Below are positions 25,264-34,480 of a DNA stretch of 64,000 nucleotides, piece by piece. The DNA is from Lachnospiraceae bacterium (GTDB lineage: Bacteria; Bacillota; Clostridia; Lachnospirales; Lachnospiraceae): contig AP025576.1 of assembly GCA_022845955.1 (NCBI GenBank), positions 6,138,001 to 6,202,000 of the forward strand. Direction: 5' to 3'. Below the pieces are notes generated by a model that was given only the letters and a program-made list of their open reading frames with translations, made no database searches and had not been told where the DNA came from. Each line of letters starts with the position of its first letter. Within the stretch, counting starts at the first letter, position 1. Both the position numbers and the translations under genes were made by a program.

Positions 25264-26175
25264 CTACATATAACTCACCCATTTTTTCTCCATCCTAAAC
25301 TGCAGTACCGTCAGCAGCCCTAAGATGAGGAACAGAATCATGGCGGCCGCGCTGCTTTCCCCATAATTCCAGGCGATAAACGCTCTGTTGTATATGTATT
25401 GGCTCATCATGGTGGAGGCATTGCCCGGCCCGCCTTCCGTCATCAGATAGACCAGATCAAATACCTTGAAGGAATTGATTGTCAGCATCATAACTACGAA
25501 AAAAGTGCTGGGTGTCAGCATAGGAAGAGTGATGCTCCGGAAACACTGCCCGGAGCTTGCCCCGTCGATACGGGCCGCCTCATACAGAGATTCCGGGATG
25601 TCCTGAAGCGCTGCCAGGTATACAATCATAAAGTAGCCCATGTTTTTCCAGATATTGACGATGATGAGCGCGGGGATAACCCAGGCGGTGCTTGCCGTCC
25701 AGCCGGGGGGATCCGTCACTCCCAATGTCCGCAGAATGGAATTAATCGGGCCGATGTCACGGAACAGGAAATTCCATACCGCGGCCACCGCAACGGTGGA
25801 TGCCACATAAGGAAAAAAAATGGCGCAGCGGAAAATGCCCTTTCCCTTCAGCTTCTGGTTCAGCAGAATTGCCAGCCCCAGGGATGCGCACATGGAAAAA
25901 AATACGGTAAACACACTGAAATAAAGAGTTTTCCAGATAGAACCCCGGAATACCCGGTCTTTGAAGATAGCGATGAAATTATCAAGTCCCGCAAACTTCA
26001 TAGGGTTGAAACCGTCCCAGTCTGCAAAACTGAGCATCAGCGAAAAGACCACCGGTATCATGACAAAAATAAAAAAACCTATGAAATTCGGCAGTATGAA
26101 GGACAGTCCCACCAGGGTATTCCTCCGGTTCAGGGACATTTTCTTTTTACTTTTACCCGATGCTGCCATACTCAC
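25264..26175 (-). CDS. carbohydrate ABC transporter permease (MalF type)
   Basis: 303 residues, six membrane segments. The EAA loop LYEAARIDGASSGQCFRSIT lies near residue 200, and YLMTEGGPGNASTMMSQYIY is the usual MalF-branch segment. It forms a heterodimer with the downstream permease and receives substrate from the lipoprotein encoded at 26282. Confidence 0.93.
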   Translation of the reverse strand: MSMAASGKSKKKMSLNRRNTLVGLSFILPNFIGFFIFVMIPVVFSLMLSFADWDGFNPMKFAGLDNFIAIFKDRVFRGSIWKTLYFSVFTVFFSMCASLGLAILLNQKLKGKGIFRCAIFFPYVASTVAVAAVWNFLFRDIGPINSILRTLGVTDPPGWTASTAWVIPALIIVNIWKNMGYFMIVYLAALQDIPESLYEAARIDGASSGQCFRSITLPMLTPSTFFVVMMLTINSFKVFDLVYLMTEGGPGNASTMMSQYIYNRAFIAWNYGESSAAAMILFLILGLLTVLQFRMEKKWVSYM

Positions 26176-26281
26176 ACCTCATTTTCTTTTTTGAAAGGGA
26201 GACGGCCCCGTTTCCCTGCCGCCTCCCTGCATTGATTTCTTTTAACCGTTCCGTATCTTCCCCGTTACGATTCTTTCCTAT

Positions 26282-27655
26282 TTATTTCCCCTGGATTTCC
26301 TTGCTTCTCTCTCCCATTTCCGCCAGGCCGTCATCAATGGACAGTTCCTTAATCATAATCAGGCTGTGTTCCTCGCCCAGCATCTGGTTTACTTCTGCGG
26401 AATGTACCTCCAGCGGACGATCCATGGCAACATGTTTGGTCTGGAGAGCTTCTTCCAGGCCCTCCGGCATACCGTCCAGAGCCGCCAGGGCTTTGATGGT
26501 ATCCGCATTCATTCTTGCAGGAATCATGCCGCAGTCCGCATAGATTTTTGCACCCTCTTCGCCGCTGCAGAATTTTACGAATTCCCAGGCAGCTTCTTTA
26601 TTTTTGGCATTGGCACTCACACCCATCGGAGTGGTGGATCCAACCGTCCATCCGGCTTCCACGCCTTCTGGATGAGGCAGGGTGGCTACGCCCCAATTCA
26701 CACTGGTTTCCCCTGCTTTCGTTTTCTCTATCATGGTGCTCATGAACCAGCTTCCCATAGGCATCATAGCGCACTGGCCTTCCATGAAAACGCTGGAATA
26801 ATGGATGTTTCCGGTTTTCAGTGTGGAATAATCCATAATGGTCCCTTCTTCCTGCATACGCAGAACCATTTCATAAGAAGGCTTCATGAAGCTGTAATCC
26901 GTATCCAGAATGGTATGCTTGCCGTCCTGTACCGCCCAGTTCTGTACACAAGCCTGCCAGGTATGGAAGAGAGCGCCGTATTTCTTGTCATTGCCTTCCC
27001 CGCTGGTCACTTTCTTTGCCAGCTCCTCAAATTCGGCCCAGGTCATATCATTTCCCGGATATTCCACTCCTGCCGCATCAAAAATATCTTTATTATAGTA
27101 AAGTACATAGAATCCGGTGCTCACCGGGAGGGCTACCTGTTTACCGTCCAGGTTCAGGGCATCCGCGCCGTTCATCGAAGCCGGATCCACACCGTCTTTT
27201 TCCATATAAGGAGTCAGATCCTCCAGCTGTCCTCTTTCCGCGATAGAAGGCGTATTGTCAGGATCTTTTACCCATACCACGTCCAAATCGTTTCCGCCGT
27301 TGAGCATAACGGTAAGCTTATTGGAGTATTCTCCGGATGCGATATCAATCAGTTCTACTTTGATATTGGGATTTGCCGCCTCAAATCCATCCACCAGCAT
27401 CTGTGTGGACGGCTCCGTATAGGAATCCCAGTGTGCAACCTTGATGGTTACCTGTTCCCCGTCCGCAGCAGGTGTTTCCGCAGCAGGTGTTTCTTCAGCG
27501 GGCGTACTCTCCTGTTGCGCAGCCGGGGTTTCCGGCGCCGGTGTCGTATCCGCGGGCGCATTTGCCGCGCTGTTTCCGCAGCCAGCCAGCAATCCGCCGA
27601 GCATTGCAGCGGTGAGTGCCGTTACTATCCATTTGCCAGTTTGTTTCTTTTTCAT
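26282..27655 (-). CDS. ABC transporter sugar-binding lipoprotein
   Basis: About 457 residues. Lipoprotein signal with lipobox LLAGC near residue 21, followed by a long Ala/Pro/Glu/Thr-rich linker (~25-65) of the kind that spans the cell wall, then a family 1 solute-binding domain (VKVAHWDSYTEP..., GSWFMSTMIEKT). The start at 27655 fits the signal peptide; AAAGGAG lies 11 bases upstream. It is the first gene of the lyase/sulfatase operon and divergent from the YesM/YesN pair, so it is probably induced by a uronic-acid-containing oligosaccharide. Confidence 0.93.
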   Translation of the reverse strand: MKKKQTGKWIVTALTAAMLGGLLAGCGNSAANAPADTTPAPETPAAQQESTPAEETPAAETPAADGEQVTIKVAHWDSYTEPSTQMLVDGFEAANPNIKVELIDIASGEYSNKLTVMLNGGNDLDVVWVKDPDNTPSIAERGQLEDLTPYMEKDGVDPASMNGADALNLDGKQVALPVSTGFYVLYYNKDIFDAAGVEYPGNDMTWAEFEELAKKVTSGEGNDKKYGALFHTWQACVQNWAVQDGKHTILDTDYSFMKPSYEMVLRMQEEGTIMDYSTLKTGNIHYSSVFMEGQCAMMPMGSWFMSTMIEKTKAGETSVNWGVATLPHPEGVEAGWTVGSTTPMGVSANAKNKEAAWEFVKFCSGEEGAKIYADCGMIPARMNADTIKALAALDGMPEGLEEALQTKHVAMDRPLEVHSAEVNQMLGEEHSLIMIKELSIDDGLAEMGERSKEIQGK

Positions 27656-27870
27656 AATTTGTAATACTCCTTTCCCCTTTTCATAGCAGCAGCTATTTGT
27701 TACTGTCATTATAACTTTCTTTGCCTTCTGCAGGAACTTACATTCTCACTAATAAATAATAAATTTTTAAAAAATTACTTTTTCAGGGCATAATGCACGA
27801 ATACTTTTTTTGAATATAATATTATTTTCGAAAATTACACAACTTTGCATCTCTGCTTTTAGATATATGC

Positions 27871-27876
27871 TATAAT
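27871..27876 (+). promoter_or_regulatory. -10 element for the YesM/YesN operon
   Basis: TATAAT lies 52 bp before the kinase ATG in the AT-rich divergent region 27656-27927; no good -35 box is visible, which fits an activator-dependent promoter. Confidence 0.45.
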
Positions 27877-27927
27877 TATTGAAAACCATTGTTTTTGTCT
27901 CATCTTTGTAACCACAGGAGTCACAGC

Positions 27928-29697
27928 ATGAAGAATAAGCGGATGGACAGCATCACCATAAAGATACTTTTTGCCATGTGTATTTGTATTGTTTCCTTTA
28001 CACTGGTAAGCAGCCTGGTTATTTCGGCTCTGCTGGGGAGCAGGCTGTCAGAACGGGCAAGGCAGACAAATGAACAGTATCTCATCACCATCCGTAACCA
28101 GCTGAATGGATATATCGGCGAACTGAATACTCTGGGAGCGCTTTGCGCAAGCAACCAGAATATCACCCAGGCGCTGGGCTACCACACCCTGGATAACATT
28201 TCCGCCAAACGGATGTGCCTGAAGGCCCAGGATGCGCTGGACGGCTACCTGTCCTCCAGCTCACTCACCCTGTATACCACACGCCTTGCCGTCTTTAATT
28301 CGGACAGTATCTGTATCACCGCTTCCGCCTCCAGAGGCCACAACCTGTCCGAAACCGGGCAGCTTCGGGAATATGCCGCCTCCTGCTTCCGGGCAGATTT
28401 GCAAACGCCCGTTTATTCCTGGCATTCCGCCATTCCCAATGTCTCGGCTTCCGCGCTCACATCCGCAGCGGATAAAGACTCTGTGATCCTGGCCTGCCTG
28501 TACCCGCTTTCCGTTTCCGACGGCTTTTATCTTTATATAGAAATCAAACCGGAGCTTCTGAAGAGCCCGTTGGCCCCTTACCAGAATCTCCAGCAGATTT
28601 TCATAACCAATAAGGATCACAGCATTTTCTATTCCTCGTTTACACCTTCGTCAGATTTCTACGGGGAACTTTCCGATCTGACAGACGGAATCACCCTGCA
28701 GACCGGAGGGCAGAAATACGAACTTTCCTCCTGCTTTATTCCGGAATTCAGGATTTTCCTGTGTACCCTCAGCGATAAAACCCTGTTTGCCGGGGATAAC
28801 CTGTATATCCTGTATCTGCTCGGCATTATCCTGCTCACCACCATAAGCGCCGGACTCATCATTACCCGGATTGTGAGCACCAAAATTACAAAGCCTATCC
28901 ATATCCTGACTACCCACATCCGTAAAATTTCCGAGACCGACGATTTTTCCTATAATCCCGCCATCGTGACGTCCTCCGATGAAATCGGTGAAATCGGCCG
29001 TGCGGTTAACCACATGGCGCTGCATATCCAGGAGCTTCTTACGGAAATGGAAAAAATGTACGAACAGCGTAAAAACATTGAAATATCGCTGCTGCAAAGC
29101 CAGATCAATCCCCATTTCCTTTATAATACCCTGGATTCCATCCGCTGGATGGCCGTCATACAGAAAAGTAAAAATATTGAAAAGACCACCAAAGCCCTGG
29201 AAAACCTGCTGCGCAACGTGGCGAAGGGGGTCGGTGACAAAATAACGCTGCAGGAGGAGCTTTCCCTGGTACAGGATTATGTCCATATCCAGAAGGTGCG
29301 GTACGTGGAGGTCTTTGATATCCATTATGAAATACCGGAGGAATTCCTTTCCTGCAAAATCATCAAATTCACCCTGCAGCCGATTGTGGAAAATGCCATT
29401 TTCCATGGCATTGAACCCACCGGTGAATTCGGGGAAATCACCCTCCGTGCACAGTCGGACGGATCCAGCCTGTATCTGACCATAGAGGACAATGGTGCCG
29501 GCATGACAGCCGAGGAACTGCAGTCACTGAAAGAAAGCCTGAAAACAAGCAACAAGGATTCCCTCAGCGGAATAGGGGTCGCCAACGTCGATGCCCGTCT
29601 GAAGCTTAATTATGGTTCCGGGTACGGGCTGCTGTATGACAGCGAACCCGGAAAATTCACCCGGGTTACCATACATATCCCGTTGGAGAAGGACTGA
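27928..29697 (+). CDS. YesM-type sensor histidine kinase
   Basis: About 589 residues. One membrane segment near residues 15-35, a ~250-residue extracytoplasmic sensor region, a second membrane segment (ILYLLGIILLTTISAGLIIT), a HAMP domain, then the His_kinase module of the YesM family: QSQINPHFLYNTLDSIRW with the phosphorylated His, and an HATPase_c domain (EDNGAGMTAEE, GIGVANVDARL). The ATG at 27928 follows AGGAG. It should sense a carbohydrate outside the cell and phosphorylate the adjacent YesN-type regulator. Confidence 0.95.
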   Translation: MKNKRMDSITIKILFAMCICIVSFTLVSSLVISALLGSRLSERARQTNEQYLITIRNQLNGYIGELNTLGALCASNQNITQALGYHTLDNISAKRMCLKAQDALDGYLSSSSLTLYTTRLAVFNSDSICITASASRGHNLSETGQLREYAASCFRADLQTPVYSWHSAIPNVSASALTSAADKDSVILACLYPLSVSDGFYLYIEIKPELLKSPLAPYQNLQQIFITNKDHSIFYSSFTPSSDFYGELSDLTDGITLQTGGQKYELSSCFIPEFRIFLCTLSDKTLFAGDNLYILYLLGIILLTTISAGLIITRIVSTKITKPIHILTTHIRKISETDDFSYNPAIVTSSDEIGEIGRAVNHMALHIQELLTEMEKMYEQRKNIEISLLQSQINPHFLYNTLDSIRWMAVIQKSKNIEKTTKALENLLRNVAKGVGDKITLQEELSLVQDYVHIQKVRYVEVFDIHYEIPEEFLSCKIIKFTLQPIVENAIFHGIEPTGEFGEITLRAQSDGSSLYLTIEDNGAGMTAEELQSLKESLKTSNKDSLSGIGVANVDARLKLNYGSGYGLLYDSEPGKFTRVTIHIPLEKD

Positions 29698-29758
29698 CAG
29701 GCGGCAAAAAAGGGGGCAGCAATGCAAAGCCCGTATCATACGTGCAAAAGGAGTAATT

Positions 29759-31450
29759 ATGTACAATTGTTTAATCGTGGATGATGAAACCATAATATTA
29801 TCGGGAATCAAATTTTTGATTGACTGGGAGAAAAATGACTGTACCATTATGGATACGGCAAGAAACGGAAGGGACGCCCTGGAAAAAATACGTTCCTGTC
29901 CTCCGGACATCGTATTATGTGATATTAACATGCCTGTCCTGAACGGCATGGAGCTTCTAAAGATCTGCAACGAAGAATTCCCCTCCATCGTCTTTGTGAT
30001 GCTTACCAATCTTCAGGAATTTGATCTGGCCCGGGATGCCATCCGCTACCGCGCGGCCGATTATCTGCTGAAGGTGCAGCTGGAGGCTCCGGCTCTGGAG
30101 GAAAGTCTGCAGAAGGCAAAAAACGAATACGAACGGCGCAGCAAGCTGGCTGAAGCCGACCGCATGCATTTTTATGAGGAAAAAAAGACCCGGGAGCTTA
30201 TACACAACGCCTGTCTGGAGATCCTTTTTTCCCCGGAGGAAGAGGCCCTGAAGCGCGCCGGCGAGGTGCTCGATAAAAACCATATGCTGGAGAGCTACGG
30301 ATTGGTCTATATTCCCTTTGATTACAGCCAGGTACCAGGCGCCGGGAGGCTGGATGCAGACGCCCGGAGGGATCTTACCGCCTGGGAAAAGGAACTGGCC
30401 CAGCGTCTGTGCGAAACGGTTTTCGCATCCTCCTGCCTGTTTGTGTCCACCGGGCAGACGGACTGCCTGACCATGTTTGTCTGGCATCAGGGAAAGGAAT
30501 GGGAATCCCGTATGTCCCTGTTTTCCGCCAAGTTCTCCACCGCTTCCCGTAATATCACCCAGGCCGTCCCTTCCGTTCTGGTTACCGGCTGTTTTTATGG
30601 AAAGGAACAGCTGTCCTCCTGCCGGAATGATTATTTCAGCCTGATACAATATTTTTACCTGGATGAGATCACATCCTCCCGGAATCTGTCCGGAGAGCGG
30701 GCGGGATTTGAACCGCTGGGACTCTCCGGCATCGGATCCCAGCTGGAAAATGAGCTGAATGCCAAAAACCTCACCGGCTGCACTCTGCTTCTGGATCGGG
30801 CTATACGGCGCGTCCGGGAAACCTCCCATCAGAAAAGCCAGGCCATATGGCTGTGCAACGAACTGTACCGCTGTGCCGCAAAAGCCCTCCGGGACAGCAG
30901 CCTGTACGATACCACCGGCTATGCGGAAATTGAAAATCTCATGACACGCCGGCAGGTCATCGCCTGGATTGAGAAGCTGAAAAACTCCCTGACAGAACTT
31001 ATCTGGCAGGAAGCGAATCTGAAATCGGAGCCTGTGGAAAAAGCAAGGCAGTATGTGCTCAGCCACGTAGAAGACCGCCTCAGCCTTCAGGATGTGGCCG
31101 ACGAAGTATGTATCTCTCCGGGTTATCTGTCCACCCTGTTCAAAAAACAATACAGCCAGAGCTTTGTCAGCTTCATAAACCAGGCCAAGGTGGAGCATGC
31201 CTGCCGGCTTCTTCAGGAAAGGAAATACCTGATCAGCGAAATATCCTGCCGGCTGAGCTTTGAAAATGCCTACTATTTTGCCAAGGTTTTCAAACGCTAT
31301 ATGGGCATGACCCCCAGTGAATACGAGAAGTCCCTGGAAAGCGGAAAAACCCCTCAGGCTTCCCGCGGCGACAGTCTTCCGCCCAGCAGCTCCAACAGCC
31401 TTGCTGCCAGCAAGGAAGCGATTACCTCGTTGCCTTTGTCGGAGGGATGA
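29759..31450 (+). CDS. YesN-type response regulator with AraC DNA-binding domain
   Basis: 563 residues. Receiver domain at 1-120 with the acidic pocket CLIVDDE and phospho-Asp in VLCDINMP, an unstructured-looking middle region, and two AraC helix-turn-helices at ~430-530 (LSLQDVADEVCISPGYLSTLF; AYYFAKVFKRYMGMTPSEYE). AAAGGAG precedes the ATG. The natural end of the AraC domain is followed by an extra ~33 Ser/Pro-rich residues that overlap, antisense, the last 97 bases of the SGNH hydrolase gene. It probably activates the divergent importer/lyase operon. Confidence 0.95.
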   Translation: MYNCLIVDDETIILSGIKFLIDWEKNDCTIMDTARNGRDALEKIRSCPPDIVLCDINMPVLNGMELLKICNEEFPSIVFVMLTNLQEFDLARDAIRYRAADYLLKVQLEAPALEESLQKAKNEYERRSKLAEADRMHFYEEKKTRELIHNACLEILFSPEEEALKRAGEVLDKNHMLESYGLVYIPFDYSQVPGAGRLDADARRDLTAWEKELAQRLCETVFASSCLFVSTGQTDCLTMFVWHQGKEWESRMSLFSAKFSTASRNITQAVPSVLVTGCFYGKEQLSSCRNDYFSLIQYFYLDEITSSRNLSGERAGFEPLGLSGIGSQLENELNAKNLTGCTLLLDRAIRRVRETSHQKSQAIWLCNELYRCAAKALRDSSLYDTTGYAEIENLMTRRQVIAWIEKLKNSLTELIWQEANLKSEPVEKARQYVLSHVEDRLSLQDVADEVCISPGYLSTLFKKQYSQSFVSFINQAKVEHACRLLQERKYLISEISCRLSFENAYYFAKVFKRYMGMTPSEYEKSLESGKTPQASRGDSLPPSSSNSLAASKEAITSLPLSEG

Positions 31451-32145
31451 AGGCCGTCATAGGTAAAATCAGCGGCTTCCGGCGGATAGGGATACGCATC
31501 CTCTCCGAACCGGACCGGGATCCGGGTGTAATCCGGATATGGAAGCTGCCGGTAGCCCTCCGGAGTATTCACCCATTTAAAACGCACCACATTTTCCGGG
31601 GTAAAGCCTGACAGGTCATGAAGGTTCAGGGTAGGGATCCCTTCCGCACAGCAGGTCTCACAGATCCCCTGCGCAATATCGGAAAGCCACTGCCCCTGAT
31701 CCGGCATATAGCTGCCATGGGCGTTATTGAACGGATCCAGAATATAGACAAAATCTCCCCGTTCCACCGGATTCATCACCAGAAGAGCCGCCTCCGGCGC
31801 CGTCTCCCGGATATGGGAAACCAGAACGCCCAGATTGCCCAGAATCGTACCTTCCCTTTTCTTTGTAAAATCCTCCCGGCTGCCAAGAGGCACACCGCCG
31901 TGCCAGTCATTGGTCCCCAGAAGCACCGTATACAGATCGGCCCCGGGCAGCCGCACATGGACCCAGTCCGGCGTAGCTGAGCCGTTCATGCCCATATTGA
32001 TAACGGACAGATTGGTAAAAAAGCCGCAGGTACGGGTGAGATACCCTTTCTTCACCCGGTATGCCGTTTCGTCAAGGTGATCGTTCAGATAGGTAAAGGA
32101 GTCTCCAATGGCACACCATTTTATCGTTTCAGCCGTCTCATTCAT
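31354..32145 (-). CDS. SGNH/GDSL-family hydrolase
   Basis: 263 residues. Block I AIGDSFTYL (nucleophile Ser), block III LLGTNDW and block V DGLHPSDKG (Asp and His) are all present, so the catalytic set is intact. These enzymes often deacylate carbohydrates. No signal peptide. It converges with the YesN gene and the two 3' ends overlap by 97 bp. Its start overlaps the stop of the DUF6773-like gene by eight bases, indicating translational coupling with that upstream gene. Confidence 0.88.
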   Translation of the reverse strand: MNETAETIKWCAIGDSFTYLNDHLDETAYRVKKGYLTRTCGFFTNLSVINMGMNGSATPDWVHVRLPGADLYTVLLGTNDWHGGVPLGSREDFTKKREGTILGNLGVLVSHIRETAPEAALLVMNPVERGDFVYILDPFNNAHGSYMPDQGQWLSDIAQGICETCCAEGIPTLNLHDLSGFTPENVVRFKWVNTPEGYRQLPYPDYTRIPVRFGEDAYPYPPEAADFTYDGLHPSDKGNEVIASLLAARLLELLGGRLSPREA

Positions 32146-32623
32146 CCTCTTCTTCCTCCAGTTCCTCTTCCAGCTCTTTCATTATTTTTCTTTCCCGGTG
32201 CTTCACATACTCACCGGATATTGCCATCGCGGCAAAAATAAACACAAACAGGACTCCTCCAAAAATAAGCACAATAGGAAGGAAAAGGCCGGGGATATCG
32301 GCTCTGACCGTCTCATAATTTCTGTATTTTCCGATAGCGAATACTGCCGTAAAAAGGATCGTACCCACCAGACTGCAAAGAAAATAATTTTTTTTATTAG
32401 GCTTGATACGGGTATCCCAAATCCCTTTTCTGGTGCTTGCGCAGATGTACACGATACAGCCTGCCAGAAAGGCCGCCAGTTCCCAGCCATACTCCCTGAT
32501 ATTGCGTTCCAGTATGTAGGCCTGGATTATAACGGAAGCCGCCAAGATCAGCCACATCACGTAAAAAGCCGCCCGTTCCGCCTTCAGAATATCCAAACGC
32601 TGTCTTTCATCCATTTTTTTCAT
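32138..32623 (-). CDS. DUF6773-like membrane protein
   Basis: About 161 residues with four hydrophobic stretches in two pairs (AAFYVMWLILAASVIIQAYI; WELAAFLAGCIVYICA; FLCSLVGTILFTAVFAIG; LFLPIVLIFGGVLFVFIFAA) and an acidic C-terminal tail of Glu repeats. I recognise it as the conserved Firmicute protein usually encoded with a small HTH regulator, as here; the family number is from memory. The start at 32623 is judged from GGGAGG 12 bases upstream and overlaps the regulator's 3' end. Function unknown. Confidence 0.75.
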   Translation of the reverse strand: MKKMDERQRLDILKAERAAFYVMWLILAASVIIQAYILERNIREYGWELAAFLAGCIVYICASTRKGIWDTRIKPNKKNYFLCSLVGTILFTAVFAIGKYRNYETVRADIPGLFLPIVLIFGGVLFVFIFAAMAISGEYVKHRERKIMKELEEELEEEEDE

Positions 32624-32825
32624 CGTCGAATCCATCCTCCCAAAAAAGCTCATCCAAAGTCTTTCCCAGCGCTCTGCAGATGCTGAGACACAGCTGAAGG
32701 GAGGGGTTGAATTTTCCGGTTTCAATCATCCCAATGGTCTGCCGGGTCACCCCCACAGCCTCCGCCAGCTGTTCCTGTGAAAAATCCTTTTCAATTCGGG
32801 CGATTTTCATCCGTTTGTTCTTCAC
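32607..32825 (-). CDS. small XRE-type transcriptional regulator
   Basis: 72 residues, a single helix-turn-helix: FSQEQLAEAVGVTRQTIGMIETG followed by NPSLQLCLSICRALGKTLDELF (motifs split across ~15-60). This is the YozG/YgzD-like class that controls the membrane protein encoded next to it. GGAGG precedes the ATG at 32825; the 3' end overlaps the next gene, so the two are co-translated. Confidence 0.9.
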   Translation of the reverse strand: MKNKRMKIARIEKDFSQEQLAEAVGVTRQTIGMIETGKFNPSLQLCLSICRALGKTLDELFWEDGFDDEKNG

Positions 32826-32861
32826 CCGTTCTCCTCCTTTATCCTGAACCGATCCCCATAA

Positions 32862-33890
32862 CTACTGATTGGCATACTCTTCTGCCGCCTGCGGCACCTC
32901 TTTCCGGTATACTTTGGAGAAAAGAAAGGGGGCAAATAAAACGCCGTTCAATACCAGAAGGATAAGTACATCCATCCAGGCTATAACCTGACCGCTGATC
33001 ACATCAGCGCTTCCTGCCAGCACGGCAATCAGATTGTTATTCAGGTAATGCATGATTACAGGTACCCAGATATTGCGGGTTTTCATCTGTGCATATCCGA
33101 AGAAAATAGCAAGTCCGGTACAGGTCAGAATTTGGCTGATAACGCTCTGCAGCCAGGTTTCCGGGCTGTAAAAAAACAGATTAATGGGCAGATGCCATAT
33201 TCCCCACAGGACACCGAGCAGAAGAACGCCTGCCCGTTTTCCGAATCTTTTCTGCAGCATAGGCTGGAAAAATCCGCGCCATCCGTATTCTTCACCAAAA
33301 AATGCGGTAAAAACAAGAAAGAAATTAATCGGCAGAGTTATCAGGCTGAGCAGAAGATACGGATTTCCCATCAGTGTCAGGAACGCTCCCGTCTCTCCGG
33401 CAATTACATAGCTGAAAAAGATACGCAGCATATATAAAACCAGAAAAAGCAGGACATAAAGCCAGGGCTTTCTCTTTTGTCCGTCACCCATGGCAAGGCC
33501 GTATTTTCTCCGTACCTCCTGTTTATTCAGCAATAAGAAAACCCACAAAATAAGGCTTCCTATAATAATAACATACTGGCTCAGGAGAGCAAACGGCACC
33601 TGCGGGAGAAACAGGCTGAGTGCAGAGGCGGCGGCCATTGCCCCTGTCAGAATTAAAAAGCCCGCATAAAACTTCACGGGGAGCTTCTCCCCCTTCTCCC
33701 GTGTCAGCAGGTAAGCAAGCATCACTCCGGCTGCCGGATAGAACATCTGTGCATTGGGGAATACGCTCACATCGTTTCCCCGGTAATAACTGATTCCCAT
33801 CAGAATACCCATTAACAGGGTCATACCGAAAGCGACTGCAACAAAAATCCAAAGCTGTTTCTTTTCTGTAACAGTTAATTTGTCCTGCAT
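32862..33890 (-). CDS. CPBP-family intramembrane metalloprotease
   Basis: 342 residues, about eight to ten membrane segments. The CPBP/Abi motifs are visible: FFGEEYGWRGFFQPML (EExxxR, motif 1) and GVLWGIWHLPINLFF (FxxxH-like, motif 2), then HYLNNNL. Related proteins process prenylated or peptide substrates, or give self-immunity to bacteriocins. It lies 37 bp upstream of the small XRE regulator on the same strand, possibly one operon. Confidence 0.9.
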   Translation of the reverse strand: MQDKLTVTEKKQLWIFVAVAFGMTLLMGILMGISYYRGNDVSVFPNAQMFYPAAGVMLAYLLTREKGEKLPVKFYAGFLILTGAMAAASALSLFLPQVPFALLSQYVIIIGSLILWVFLLLNKQEVRRKYGLAMGDGQKRKPWLYVLLFLVLYMLRIFFSYVIAGETGAFLTLMGNPYLLLSLITLPINFFLVFTAFFGEEYGWRGFFQPMLQKRFGKRAGVLLLGVLWGIWHLPINLFFYSPETWLQSVISQILTCTGLAIFFGYAQMKTRNIWVPVIMHYLNNNLIAVLAGSADVISGQVIAWMDVLILLVLNGVLFAPFLFSKVYRKEVPQAAEEYANQ

Positions 33891-34177
33891 ATGTAAATCC
33901 TCCTACTTGTTTTGCGGAGCAAAATGCAATTTCTTTAGAAATTTGCCCTCTGGCGAGCAGAGGATTTTCCTCCTTTTTCTTACATGGCCTGCCTGCGGCC
34001 GTGATGGTTTTCATTCCGGATCCTCAGACCGTACAGGTTGAACTTGCTCATGTTTTTACTTTCCATAAAATATCATATATTATATTTTGCTTAATGTCAA
34101 ATATATTTTACTTTTTGCAAGGTGGATTACTTGTATAATGTTATATAAAGTCTCATGCAAACGGGTAATATTGAGTA

Positions 34178-34435
34178 ACTCAAACTTTGCAGGGGCAAAA
34201 TGGCCTTCCGCCTGCTGGCAGAGCGGTGTCCCCGGGACGGAAAAGGAATGTTCACCAGCTCCTTTCAGGCCATGGAGATGAGACCGGTCAAGTGTGTCAG
34301 CCTCATCTGACACACTTGACGCCTTCGGGCTCATCGGAATGTCCGGCCTGATGGACTGGCGAATATCCTTTTCCGTCCCGGGGACACCGCCCTGCCAGCA
34401 GGCGGAAGGCCATTTTGCCCCTGCGAAGTTTGAGT
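34178..34435. repeat. 258-bp foldback element, family 1 copy B
   Basis: Arms start ACTCAAACTTTGCAGGGGC and end CCCCTGCGAAGTTTGAGT, near-perfectly complementary for about 70 bp, with a central palindrome TCAAGTGTGTCAG / CTGACACACTTGA. Reversed, it aligns with copy A (3455-3708) along most of its length, including loop sequences. The rest of 33891-34480 is AT-rich with no gene. Confidence 0.85.
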
Positions 34436-34480
34436 GAGTAACAGGTAATATGGAAGTGGTTATATTGATTTATGGCTGGT

